NCBI GenBank assembly: GCA_008373095.1
Contig: RQOP01000052.1
Coordinates: 1-38,136, forward strand
Reading direction: 5' to 3'
Length of the DNA: 38,136 nucleotides
Source: SAR202 cluster bacterium
Lineage (GTDB): Bacteria; Chloroflexota; Dehalococcoidia; Lucifugimonadales; UBA826
This document shows positions 19,452-29,045 of this stretch, one piece after another. Position 1 is the stretch's first letter, and the number at the start of each line of letters is the position of its first letter. A model generated the notes under the pieces. The model did not search any database. It was not told where the DNA came from and saw only the letters and a program-made list of their open reading frames with translations. The position numbers and the translations under genes were made by a program.

Positions 19452-20585
19452 TTGACACTCGAATTTGGCGTTTTTGATCATATAGAACCGGTTTCAAACA
19501 TGGCACTAAAGGAAGTCTACCGACTTAGGATGCAGCAAATAGAGCTTTTGGATCAAAAGGGATTTTATGCATACCACTTAGCCGAGCATCACACCCCAGC
19601 TGTACACAGCCTAGCCCCTTCCCAAAACGTCTTTTTGGCAGCTGCATCACAGCGAACATCGCAAATAAAGCTCGCTCCTTGTGTCTATGTATTACCGCTA
19701 CACCACCCGCTCAGGTTGATCGAAGAAATTAGCATGCTGGATCACTTAAGCAACGGCCGAGTAGAAATCGGGGTCGGTAGAGGAGGAGTGATGGAGGCTT
19801 TTTTCTGGGGACAGGATGACGATTCCGATAAAAACTACCAGAGATACGTTGAAACTCTCGAAGTAGTAAAAGAAGGGTTGAGTTCGGAAAATCTGACATA
19901 CCAAGGTCAATTTCACCAATATGACAATTTACCAATGAGACTGGAGCCTGTTCAAAAACCATTTCCTCCCATGTGGTACATGAGGAACGCTGAAACAGCC
20001 GCCTTGGAAGGGATGAACACCGTGATTGTAGGGACTCTGGAAAGCCTTAAAACTGAAACAAAGCGATATAAGGATGTCTGGAACAAAACTCATGGCGAAG
20101 GTTCCCTAACCCAACAGGGCCAAAATCCTAAAATTGGCCTTGTTGTACACATGGTTGTTGCTGATACGGATGAGGAAGCGATAAGTTTAGCCACCCCCGC
20201 CTGGGAAAAATATAAGTGGAATTTAGCAGCTCCTAGGCGTATAGAAGCCGAAAAAAGGGGATTGGAACAGTTCCAATCTTCAAAGGATGGTTCATTCGGG
20301 TTCGTGGGCGATAGACCAGCCAATCTTCCAAACAGGGAAACCAGAAAGGATATCGAGGCGGAAATAGAGAGATTCGACCAGCAATCAAATAGGATAGACC
20401 CTACTAGATTAGGGGGCGTAGCTTTGGCCGGATCCCCAAAATCAGTGGAGCGTTATTTGCAAGAGTACATTGAAACTGGTGCCAATTATTTTGTATGTTC
20501 ATTTCAATGGGGAGATATCGACCACAAAACTGCTATGAACTCGATTAATCTATTTTCAGAACATATACTGCCGCAATACATTTAG
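19452..20585 (+). CDS. LLM-class flavin-dependent oxidoreductase (luciferase-like; TTG start)
   Basis: YHLAEHHTPAVHSLAPSQNVFLAAASQRTSQIKLAPCVYVLPLHHPLRLIEEISMLDHLSNGRVEIGVGRGG. Confidence 0.94.
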   Translation: MTLEFGVFDHIEPVSNMALKEVYRLRMQQIELLDQKGFYAYHLAEHHTPAVHSLAPSQNVFLAAASQRTSQIKLAPCVYVLPLHHPLRLIEEISMLDHLSNGRVEIGVGRGGVMEAFFWGQDDDSDKNYQRYVETLEVVKEGLSSENLTYQGQFHQYDNLPMRLEPVQKPFPPMWYMRNAETAALEGMNTVIVGTLESLKTETKRYKDVWNKTHGEGSLTQQGQNPKIGLVVHMVVADTDEEAISLATPAWEKYKWNLAAPRRIEAEKRGLEQFQSSKDGSFGFVGDRPANLPNRETRKDIEAEIERFDQQSNRIDPTRLGGVALAGSPKSVERYLQEYIETGANYFVCSFQWGDIDHKTAMNSINLFSEHILPQYI

Positions 20586-20603
20586 ATAATTTAGGATAAA
20601 TTT

Positions 20604-21731
20604 GTGGAACTTGAAATAATCGGAATGATTGGCGCAGTAAGAGAAGGTACTGGAAGTAAAGGTGCAGAGGTTCATGTTATCGGCGGCGGCGTGGATGGAG
20701 ATTATATCTCTGATTTTGCCAAAGCTCATGAAAATAGTGGCTTCGATAAAGTTTTGGTGGGATACACATCTTCATCTGCGGACGGATTTATTGTCGCGAT
20801 GCATGCAGCAGCCAATACTGAAAACCTTGGATTCCTAGTCGCTCATCGCCCTGGATTTGTAAGTCCAACAGTTTTGAGCAGAAAAGCAGCTACTGTTGAT
20901 CAATTAACACAGGGAAGAATTGCTCTACACATCATAAGCGGGGGCGGAGACTTGGAACAAAGACGTGATGGTGATTTTCTGGATCATGATGCCAGATATA
21001 GAAGGTCAGGAGAATTTATGAATATTCTTAGAACCTTATGGACATCAAAGGTACCCGTCGACCACAAGGGTGAATTCTATAATTTTGAACAAGCGAAAAG
21101 TGATTTTGACTGCTTCCAGCAACCACATATTCCTTTGTATTTTGGTGGAGCCTCTGAGGCTGCATTAGAAGTGGGCGCGAAGGAATGCAACGTATATGCT
21201 ATGTGGGGAGAACCTCTCAAAGAAGTCGAAAAAAAAATTAAATTATTCACCGACAGAGTAAGAAGAGTTGGAAGAAATCCAAAATCTGTAAAATTTTCCG
21301 TTTCGACGAGACCAATAGTGGCTGATACTGAATCCGAAGCTTGGGATATTGCTCATTCCACTCTAGAAAATGTTTTGAAAACCAACCAGAATTCAATGCA
21401 TGGTATGGGAAAGGAAAGATTGGAATCTGTAGGGTCTCAGCGCCTTGTAGACTTCGCAAAAGATGGAGAAATCTTGGATGATCGGCTTTACACTCCCATC
21501 GCGGCGGCTACTGGAGGTGCAGGAAATACCACAGCACTCGTAGGCACCGCAGAACAAGTATCTGATTCACTTTTGAAGTACTACAAATTAGGATGTTCTA
21601 CGTTATTAGTACGAGGCTTTGATGCATATAACGACGCCGTTTATTGGGGTAAAGAACTAATTCCTCATTTGAAAGAATCGGTCGATAATTATCATAAAAG
21701 AAATGTAGTGACTGGAAAACACCTGTTATGA
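20604..21731 (+). CDS. LLM-class monooxygenase, SsuD-like (GTG start)
   Basis: FDKVLVGYTSSSADGFIVAMHAAANTENLGFLVAHRPGFVSPTVLSRKAATVDQLTQGRIALHIISGGGDLEQRRDGDFLDHDARYRRSGEFM. Confidence 0.93.
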   Translation: MELEIIGMIGAVREGTGSKGAEVHVIGGGVDGDYISDFAKAHENSGFDKVLVGYTSSSADGFIVAMHAAANTENLGFLVAHRPGFVSPTVLSRKAATVDQLTQGRIALHIISGGGDLEQRRDGDFLDHDARYRRSGEFMNILRTLWTSKVPVDHKGEFYNFEQAKSDFDCFQQPHIPLYFGGASEAALEVGAKECNVYAMWGEPLKEVEKKIKLFTDRVRRVGRNPKSVKFSVSTRPIVADTESEAWDIAHSTLENVLKTNQNSMHGMGKERLESVGSQRLVDFAKDGEILDDRLYTPIAAATGGAGNTTALVGTAEQVSDSLLKYYKLGCSTLLVRGFDAYNDAVYWGKELIPHLKESVDNYHKRNVVTGKHLL

Positions 21732-22240
21732 AAATATTATCCACGGTATTGGGAAGCCCCTTTCCAGGTTCATCATCTGAAAAAATAGCACATCTTTTTA
21801 TCGATAGGCTCCCCAAACAACATTGGGACACAACAATGGTGGATTTATCCAAGATTTCGTCAAGTGCACTGTTGTTAAGAAGTAAAGATGAAACATTAAA
21901 TGCTTCCATCGAACACGTCCTTAATTCCAATGTGATCATAGCTGCCACACCAACCTACAGAGCCACCTATACAGGTTTAATAAAAACGTTTTTTGATCAA
22001 TTTCCGGAAAATTCCCTGTCCGGTAAGCTGGTATTACCTATCCAAACTGGAGGATCTGCAGCACACACTTTATCAGTTGAGCATGGGTTAGCTCCAATGA
22101 TCAGAACCTTAGGAGCCGATGTCGCCACCAAGTCAATTTACTCTTGGGGAGACCATTGGAATGAAGATGGAACTCCTAGCGAAACTTTAAAAGAACTGAT
22201 TGATCAATCAGTGAATGAAATCATCAGTAAGTCTGCTTAA
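21728..22240 (+). CDS. NAD(P)H-dependent FMN reductase, SsuE-like
   Basis: STVLGSPFPGSSSEKIAHLF flavodoxin-like fold and IIAATPTYRATYTGLIKTFFDQFPENSLSGKLVLPIQTGGSAAH; ATGA overlap with the upstream SsuD-like gene. Confidence 0.88.
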   Translation: MKILSTVLGSPFPGSSSEKIAHLFIDRLPKQHWDTTMVDLSKISSSALLLRSKDETLNASIEHVLNSNVIIAATPTYRATYTGLIKTFFDQFPENSLSGKLVLPIQTGGSAAHTLSVEHGLAPMIRTLGADVATKSIYSWGDHWNEDGTPSETLKELIDQSVNEIISKSA

Positions 22241-23142
22241 TCATCCAACAAACCTAAGGCACGAGCCATATCAAGCATCTCCAAAGCCGTCTTCTCATGG
22301 GCAATATCAACCATTCCCCCTTGGAAGGAAACAGCAGCTCCACCGCGCTCTCTAATTTCCTTCATTGATGCAACTAAGCCCTGCCACTCACTTATCTCCT
22401 CTTCGCTGGGGGAGAATATTTCATTCACTATTGGAACATGAGATGGATGTATAACTGTCATTCCGTTATAACCTAACTCTCTTGAATGTTGGGCAAAGGC
22501 CCTTAATCCTTCATGATCATGTATATCCTGCCACAGCCCAGTCAATGGGTAAGGCACCCCCGCTGCCCGAGCATCAAGCAGTACTTTGGAACGAATAAAT
22601 AGAGTTTCTGTGCCTTCAGGAGTCCATTGGTATCCTACAGCTCTAGCTATGTCTCCTCCCCTACCACCGCCTGCCCCCATATGCGCGATTCGGTCAGATG
22701 AGGTTCCTACTTCGTAAGCAAATCGGAGCCCTGTAGCTGTTTCCAAGCCAGGGTCAATCAGTATTTGCCCCGAATCTATACCTTTATTCTTTTCTTCACT
22801 AGAAATAAGGGCATCAAGTGTTTTTACATCTGAGGGTCCTTTTACCATTGGGAGGGTAATGGCATAAAGGCCTTCTTGAACTGCGTAAGCCACATCTTCG
22901 CCAGTAAGTCCTGTATCAATGTCATTAACTCTCACCAATACTGTTATACCCTGGGCAGCCAATTCAGGAACCATTCTAGATACAATTTCCCGTGCGTTTT
23001 GCTTCTCATCCAAAGGCACAGAATCTTCAATATCTAATATGAGAGCATCCGCACCGTATTTTGGTGCTTTCCTAACCCAATCTTCCTTGTTAGCAGGCAC
23101 ATAGAGCATGGTCCGCAAAGGTTTAGCTTGATCTCTCATCAA
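22237..23142 (-). CDS. HpcH/HpaI aldolase/citrate lyase family CoA-ester lyase (CitE/Mcl-like)
   Basis: PLRTMLYVPANKEDWVRKAPKYGADALILDIEDSVPLDEKQNAREIV; MGAGGGRGGDIARAVGYQWTPEGTE; GYNGMTVIHPSHVPIVNEIFSPS. Confidence 0.93.
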   Translation of the reverse strand: MMRDQAKPLRTMLYVPANKEDWVRKAPKYGADALILDIEDSVPLDEKQNAREIVSRMVPELAAQGITVLVRVNDIDTGLTGEDVAYAVQEGLYAITLPMVKGPSDVKTLDALISSEEKNKGIDSGQILIDPGLETATGLRFAYEVGTSSDRIAHMGAGGGRGGDIARAVGYQWTPEGTETLFIRSKVLLDARAAGVPYPLTGLWQDIHDHEGLRAFAQHSRELGYNGMTVIHPSHVPIVNEIFSPSEEEISEWQGLVASMKEIRERGGAAVSFQGGMVDIAHEKTALEMLDMARALGLLDD

Positions 23143-23163
23143 TTCCTCACTTTTTAATTAATT

Positions 23164-24411
23164 TCAAATAATTCCATTTCGTTCATATTCTTCAAGATCT
23201 TCCGAGCTAATTCCAAGAACATCATGATATATCTCATGGTTGTGCTCCCCTAACATAGGAGCACCTTTTGACTGAGGCAATTCACCACCAGAAAAATGAA
23301 CGGGAAATCCTGACGCGATTCCCGGAACGGCATCAGAAAAAGCTGAACTTTTCATTGGTTGAAGAGTTCCTCGATCCCAAAAATGTGAATCTTCTATTAC
23401 TTCCGGCACAGTTCTTACCAACCCACAAGGAACTTTATTTTCCTCTAATAATTCTATCGCCTCACTTCTAGTGTAGCGATCAAGTAGTCTCTGCACTTCC
23501 GCTCTAGCCTCAACAACATTTCGATTTCGTTCAATAAAGGTCGAAAATTTAGGATTTACCATCAAATCCGGAGCCTCTAACGCTTTGGCCAATCTATTCC
23601 ACTGATCATCACTAGCAACGGTTAAAGTGATATCTCCATCCTTAGTGTGATAGAGTCCCATCGGACCTCCACGACTATTATTTCCCTGCCTAAGTGGTTC
23701 ACCATACATAATGGCCTCCTCTAAGTTTTCCATAAACATTAGAGAGGTTAATGAATCCATCATGGACACATCCAAATATTGACCATGTCCGGTCCTATCT
23801 TTTTCTCTGAGCGCCGCAAGGACCGAGTAGCAGGCAAAAAGAGGTGTTACCAAATCTCCAATATAGAACCCAACTCTAGTGGGCGGTTCACTCTCTGATC
23901 CGTTTATATCCATAAGACCACTCATGCCTTGAATTTGTGGATCATGAGCCTTTCGATGCGAATGCGGACCAGATTGACCGTATCCTGAAATGGAAGTGTA
24001 AATAATTCCGGGGTTAACTTTTATTACTTCCTCGTATCCCAAACCTAATCTTTTCATAGCACCTGGCGACAAATTTTCGACTAGTACATCAGACTTTTTC
24101 GCCAACTCCATGAACATTTCCAAGCCTTTTGGATCTTTTAAATTCAAAGTAACGCTTTTAAGACCTTGGGCCCTTTTGAGAAACCGAGTGGAAAGATGCT
24201 TTTCAGACTCCTGGGTTTCCACATACCCGTCAGGAGAGGCAAAGGGTCCATTTCCTCTAGATGGATCTCCCACACCAGGCATTTCTACTTTTACACAATC
24301 GGCCCCCAGTCTAGCTAAATTCATCATCGCAAACGGCCCTGCAAGATAGACAGTCACGCCAAGTACCCGAAGGCCGGACAAGGGAGACATCGATTTTTTA
24401 ACTTCGGCCAA
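23164..24411 (-). CDS. CaiB/BaiF family CoA-transferase
   Basis: LSGLRVLGVTVYLAGPFAMMNLARLGADCVKVEMPG; FYIGDLVTPLFACYSVLAALREKDRTGHGQYLDVSMMDS (candidate catalytic Asp). Confidence 0.95.
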   Translation of the reverse strand: MAEVKKSMSPLSGLRVLGVTVYLAGPFAMMNLARLGADCVKVEMPGVGDPSRGNGPFASPDGYVETQESEKHLSTRFLKRAQGLKSVTLNLKDPKGLEMFMELAKKSDVLVENLSPGAMKRLGLGYEEVIKVNPGIIYTSISGYGQSGPHSHRKAHDPQIQGMSGLMDINGSESEPPTRVGFYIGDLVTPLFACYSVLAALREKDRTGHGQYLDVSMMDSLTSLMFMENLEEAIMYGEPLRQGNNSRGGPMGLYHTKDGDITLTVASDDQWNRLAKALEAPDLMVNPKFSTFIERNRNVVEARAEVQRLLDRYTRSEAIELLEENKVPCGLVRTVPEVIEDSHFWDRGTLQPMKSSAFSDAVPGIASGFPVHFSGGELPQSKGAPMLGEHNHEIYHDVLGISSEDLEEYERNGII

Positions 24412-24560
24412 AATTAACCTCTTCTCTAAAATATTTGTATAAGTAAATTAATCTGCAATTACATGCCCTCATGTTATGTTCGCCTGAAGGTACGGTCAAT
24501 TGATGTGTTATATTCCAGCGTGGACCATACCTCCCAAATAACTCTATAGGAGATATTGAC

Positions 24561-25481
24561 ATGAAAATCGCGATAATAGGACAGGCTGCCTTTGGCAAAG
24601 ATGTCTTAAATGCACTGGTTGATAAAAATGAAAATGTAGTGGCTGTACTTTGTCCACCGGACAATCCCGGTAGACCTGAAGACCCCATAAAATCTGCGGC
24701 CATAGAAAATCAAATACCCGTATTTCAATACAAAAGAATGCGAGATAAAGAAGCAATTGCCGAATTTTTATCACTAAACATAGATCTATGTGTGATGGCG
24801 TTCGTCACCGATATAGTCCCAGATGAAATACTGGAAGCACCTCGTTTCGGAACTATCCAGTATCATCCATCTCTACTCCCAGAACATAGAGGACCTAGTT
24901 CAATTAATTGGCCCATTATACAAGGGAAATCAAAAACTGGACTCACCGTTTTCTGGCCAGACAAAGGCCTAGACACAGGGCCAATACTTTTACAAAAGGA
25001 ATTCGAAATTACAAAAACAGACACTTTGGGATCCGTTTATTTTGGCAAACTCTACCCTGCTGGAGTGGAGGCAATGGTCGAAGCAGTAGAAATGGTTAAA
25101 AACGGTACCGCTCCCAAAATTGAGCAAGACCACAGCAAAGCCACATATGAGGGCTGGTGTAGGTCAAGTGATGTAATGATCGACTGGAATAACCCCGGTG
25201 TGGAAATCTATAATCTAATCAGAGGGTCTGATCCTAGTCCTGGGGCCAATACATTGTGGAACCAAAAGTCTATTTACTTGTTCAGCACATCTTTTGAATC
25301 TTCTAATCATGATAACCCTCCTGGAACCGTAACAAAAATATCGGATGAGTCATTCAGTTTGTCGGTCTCAGGCGGCATCATCACTATAGGCAGGGTCAAA
25401 GTAGATCGAGAAGCAAAAATCATGGCCGCAGATTTTGTAAAATCCCATAAATTGAAAATAGGAGACAGATTCGGACTTTAG
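24561..25481 (+). CDS. Formyltransferase-fold protein similar to the N-terminal hydrolase domain of 10-formyl-THF dehydrogenase
   Basis: MKIAIIGQAAFGKDV, APRFGTIQYHPSLLPEHRGPSSINWPIIQGKSKTGLTVFWPDKGLDTGPILLQKE, KATYEGWCRSSDVMIDWNNPGVEIYNLIRG. Confidence 0.88.
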   Translation: MKIAIIGQAAFGKDVLNALVDKNENVVAVLCPPDNPGRPEDPIKSAAIENQIPVFQYKRMRDKEAIAEFLSLNIDLCVMAFVTDIVPDEILEAPRFGTIQYHPSLLPEHRGPSSINWPIIQGKSKTGLTVFWPDKGLDTGPILLQKEFEITKTDTLGSVYFGKLYPAGVEAMVEAVEMVKNGTAPKIEQDHSKATYEGWCRSSDVMIDWNNPGVEIYNLIRGSDPSPGANTLWNQKSIYLFSTSFESSNHDNPPGTVTKISDESFSLSVSGGIITIGRVKVDREAKIMAADFVKSHKLKIGDRFGL

Positions 25482-25528
25482 ACATTTATTAACCTTTATT
25501 AATTTTATCTAGCCAAAGGAGTTAGCAA

Positions 25529-25876
25529 ATGAATGGAAAATACTATTTCTCAGCTGCAATGGATGTGCCCCAAGACAAGGAGGCTCTATTTGATGAGGTC
25601 TACGACAAAGAACATATACCCTACCTGTCCGAGGTACCCGGAGTATTAGCTATAGCTAGGTTTACCACAGAGCCATTGAAAATGGTAATCGGAGGAGTAG
25701 AACAGGAAATAATTATAGAAAACCAACCGAAACACACAGCAATATATGAAATAGAGGATCCAAAGGTTCTGACATCCCCAGAATGGGCTGCAGCAGTGGA
25801 TAAAGGTAGATGGGCTACTGAAGTCAGACAACACACCTTCAACAGAAGACACGTATTGCTAAAAAATAAAAATTAG
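25529..25876 (+). CDS. Small dimeric alpha/beta-barrel-like protein (EthD-like)
   Basis: 115 aa; EEVYDKEHIPYLSEVPGVLAIARF-like segment (DEVYDKEHIPYLSEVPGV) typical of the fold; ORF between two same-strand genes with SD-like aaaggag. Confidence 0.65.
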   Translation: MNGKYYFSAAMDVPQDKEALFDEVYDKEHIPYLSEVPGVLAIARFTTEPLKMVIGGVEQEIIIENQPKHTAIYEIEDPKVLTSPEWAAAVDKGRWATEVRQHTFNRRHVLLKNKN

Positions 25877-25885
25877 GTGTAGAAA

Positions 25886-26701
25886 ATGTTGTTCAGGAAA
25901 ATAAGAGAAATGGAATTCCCTGCCGTTGGTATGGGAACCTCGAGGACTTTTGATGTAGATGATGCGAATCCGGAAGTTTTCTCCGTTCGAAATAAGATAG
26001 TCACGGAATGTCAAAGTCATGGAGTAACTCTTGTCGATTCCTCACCAATGTATGGCAACGCTGAAAAAGTCCTAGGTCTAGCAATTCAAAAAAATGATCC
26101 CTCAAAATTTCAAATAGCTACAAAAGTGTGGACGACAGGTTATCAATCTGGTTTAGACCAAATTAATAACTCATTTTTATTGCTGAAAACTGAGTATATT
26201 CATATATTCCAAATACATAATTTAGTGGATTGGAAAACACACCTACCAACTCTTACCAACCTGAAAAATGAAGGCAAGATAGGGTTAGTGGGTCTAACCT
26301 GTATGACTCCTAGTGACTACCCAGAAATGATGAGCATTATGAAAACCGGCAAAATTGATTCAATCCAAATTCCCTACAACGTTATTAACACACGAGTGGA
26401 ATCTGACATACTCCCGTTAGCTCAATCAATGGGAATAGGAGTCCTGGTAATGGAACCGCTGCAAAAAGGGAAATACGTGAAAGATCTTCGGCTAAGTCCT
26501 GACTTGAGCCCTTTATCCGATTTAGGCATCAAAACTTGGGCCCAAGCCTTGTTATCTTGGGTTATATCAAATGAGGTTATAACATCAGCAATACCAGCAA
26601 CATCTAACCCAAAAAGGATAAAAGAGAATTCCTTAGGTGCAATACAAATGCCAAAAGAATTGAGAGATTTTGTCAGACGTGAGACTGAAAGGTGTATTTA
26701 G
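25886..26701 (+). CDS. Aldo/keto reductase family protein
   Basis: GVTLVDSSPMYGNAEKVLGLAI, IHIFQIHNLVDW, KIGLVGLTC, WAQALLSWVISNEVITSAIPATSNPKRIKEN. Confidence 0.92.
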   Translation: MLFRKIREMEFPAVGMGTSRTFDVDDANPEVFSVRNKIVTECQSHGVTLVDSSPMYGNAEKVLGLAIQKNDPSKFQIATKVWTTGYQSGLDQINNSFLLLKTEYIHIFQIHNLVDWKTHLPTLTNLKNEGKIGLVGLTCMTPSDYPEMMSIMKTGKIDSIQIPYNVINTRVESDILPLAQSMGIGVLVMEPLQKGKYVKDLRLSPDLSPLSDLGIKTWAQALLSWVISNEVITSAIPATSNPKRIKENSLGAIQMPKELRDFVRRETERCI

Positions 26702-27648
26702 TTCCTCTGGCCGGTATCATTTCCATCATCCTCGAACCGCTCACCCATCTCATTGAGGAAATCTTGAACATCCGACGACAGGTTAATCTCCACGTCCTCT
26801 TCACTTGAATTTTCCGAATCCTCTTCTCCTTCAGATCGACTAAGGACTCTATCAAAGTAGGTTTCCAATTGTTTTATTAAAGTTCCCACCTCTCCTCCAT
26901 AATCTATCGCTCGCTCAATGTCTTTATACTGTTGATCTCCCTTACTTTTCTCTGCTAGGTCCGCGGGAAAACCATAGACAGCACACAAAACCTCCAACAA
27001 CCTCGAGGCGCCTAAATGATCCTCATCCAACTGAACGTATTGTGGCAAATGTGCCATCAAAGTGGTGTTTTGAACACCTTGCTCAGTCAAATCTTCATTA
27101 ACCTGATTAATTATGGATGTAGGTCCTTGGTAGGTACTACGACGGGGATTCAGCAAAGACCCTGCCTTACCTTCTTGTTCTTCTGTCATGGAGCCAGTCA
27201 CTAAAATTGGTCTGGTATGCGGAACGGAGTCATACATACCACCAATTCGACAATATTCGGTCACATTGCAATGATTAAACAACTCAACTATGGAATCAGT
27301 ATATTCCTCTCCAAAATTATGTGGTTCCCTTATGTGGATGAAAATGTAATCTTGACCTGAATATTGGTCTTTAGCGTGATGAACAATGGTGTTTGGTTTG
27401 GTGAAAACTCGTTTGCCGTTTGTGATACGCATTCTTGGACGATATCGAGTGAAATCAAAAAATTTTCCGGGTTTTGCTAACCGACCGAGTTCCTTTGCGC
27501 CAAGATATTGTTCCAATTTCCTCAATGATAAGGTGCCAACTCTTCCCACATCTACCCAGGGACGTAACATACCGATAGCCACGGTATTATTCATCTCAGG
27601 CACAGGATCAACTAGTTCAAATTCACCAACTCTCATAAACCTGTTCAA
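26698..27648 (-). CDS. PAC2 family (proteasome assembly chaperone-like) protein with acidic C-terminal tail
   Basis: Resembles the PAC2 family in MLRPWVDVGRVGTLSLRKLEQYLGAKELGRLAKPGKFFDFTRYRPRM; SVPHTRPILVTGS; TLMAHLPQYVQ; acidic tail SEGEEDSENSSEEDVE. Confidence 0.8.
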   Translation of the reverse strand: MNRFMRVGEFELVDPVPEMNNTVAIGMLRPWVDVGRVGTLSLRKLEQYLGAKELGRLAKPGKFFDFTRYRPRMRITNGKRVFTKPNTIVHHAKDQYSGQDYIFIHIREPHNFGEEYTDSIVELFNHCNVTEYCRIGGMYDSVPHTRPILVTGSMTEEQEGKAGSLLNPRRSTYQGPTSIINQVNEDLTEQGVQNTTLMAHLPQYVQLDEDHLGASRLLEVLCAVYGFPADLAEKSKGDQQYKDIERAIDYGGEVGTLIKQLETYFDRVLSRSEGEEDSENSSEEDVEINLSSDVQDFLNEMGERFEDDGNDTGQRN

Positions 27649-27755
27649 CCACCAAAATGAAAAACTTACTTAGATAACATCATGCTATAGGCTCGGAATT
27701 ATACACCAGCCTTATTATTGATATCAGACTCAAAACAGAAAATTATCCCTGTATA

Positions 27756-29045
27756 ATGCCCAAAAATCCTATACGAGCAAAAGAGGAAGATCAGATTAAC
27801 GTGCAAGAAAAACCACTCAGTAAAAATGCATTGGATGGGGTAAGGGTCATAGATTTATCTTGGATCGTAGCTGGGCCACAATGCACGAGGTTACTCGCAG
27901 ATTTTGGAGCAGAAGTTATAAAAGTAGAAAATGAGGCTGCTCTTGATTACTGCAGAAATATCCTATCAATCGATAATGAAGGTTCGCCAAATAGAAGCGG
28001 TTTGTTTAACACCCTTAACCGTAACAAAAAGAGTGTGACACTAAATGTGATGCATCCAACCGGTATGGAAAAACTGAAGGAACTAATTTCTGTTTCTGAC
28101 GTAATTGTGGAAAACTTTAGTTCTAGGGTCCTGGAAAAATGGGGCCTCAGTTACGAGGATCAAAAAAAGATACGCCCAGATATCATATATTGCAGCATGT
28201 CGGGATTCGGACACAGCGGAAGAGATAGAGATTATGTAACTTGGGGTCCAACAGCACAGGCTCTTTCAGGTCTAACATATATGTCGGGTCTACCTGGTGA
28301 GGAATCGGCCGGTTGGGGTTTTTCGTATATGGATCACACAGGAGGGTTCTATGGTGCATTGGCAATATTAATGGCCCTAAAACATAGAAATTCAACTGGT
28401 GAGGGACAACATTTAGATTTATCTCAAGTCGAGGCTGGTATAGGAATGACTGGCACTTCTATACTTGATTACACAGTAAACAGCAGACCTTTCAGAAGAG
28501 AAGGAATGCCACCGGGAAACACAGCCCCAGACAAAAAGATTGCTCCCCATAATTCTTACAGGTGCAAAGGCAAAGACCGTTGGTGCGTAATTACAGTTAA
28601 CAATGAAGGGGAATGGAATGCCTTGTCAAAAGCAATTAACAACCCTCCTTGGATAAATAGCGAAAAGTTTTCCACGATGGAATTACGTTACGAAAATCAA
28701 GATGAATTAGATCAGCACATCGAAACTTGGACAAGCAACAGGACTCCACATGAAGTAATGCATCATCTCCAAAGCTATGGTGTTCCTGCAGGTGCAGTTC
28801 AAACACCCAGAGAAAGGGTTGAAGAAGACCCACAACTTAAGGAAAGAAATTTTCTACCCACGATTAAACATGGAGAACTAGGAGATACCAAAGTGGAAGC
28901 TATGCCAATGAAAATGTCAGAAACCCCTTGGGAACTCAAATCGGCCTCTCCTCTACTCAGTGAACATTCTGCGGAGATCTACATGGAATTGCTTGGAACC
29001 TCAGGAGAAGATTTTGCTTCCTTTCTAGAACAGGGAATAGCATGA
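27756..29045 (+). CDS. CaiB/BaiF family CoA-transferase (first of a tandem pair)
   Basis: LDGVRVIDLSWIVAGPQCTRLLADFGAEVIKVE; MDHTGGFYGALAILMALKHRNSTGEGQHLDLSQVEAG. GTG 27801 is an alternative start. Confidence 0.95.
   Translation: MPKNPIRAKEEDQINVQEKPLSKNALDGVRVIDLSWIVAGPQCTRLLADFGAEVIKVENEAALDYCRNILSIDNEGSPNRSGLFNTLNRNKKSVTLNVMHPTGMEKLKELISVSDVIVENFSSRVLEKWGLSYEDQKKIRPDIIYCSMSGFGHSGRDRDYVTWGPTAQALSGLTYMSGLPGEESAGWGFSYMDHTGGFYGALAILMALKHRNSTGEGQHLDLSQVEAGIGMTGTSILDYTVNSRPFRREGMPPGNTAPDKKIAPHNSYRCKGKDRWCVITVNNEGEWNALSKAINNPPWINSEKFSTMELRYENQDELDQHIETWTSNRTPHEVMHHLQSYGVPAGAVQTPRERVEEDPQLKERNFLPTIKHGELGDTKVEAMPMKMSETPWELKSASPLLSEHSAEIYMELLGTSGEDFASFLEQGIA

Noticed and set aside
27751-27760. TATAAT overlapping the ATG of the CoA-transferase at 27756, considered as a promoter with a leaderless or downstream (GTG 27801) start
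   Set aside because: No acceptable -35 at 16-18 bp and no extended -10; could be coincidental AT-rich sequence.
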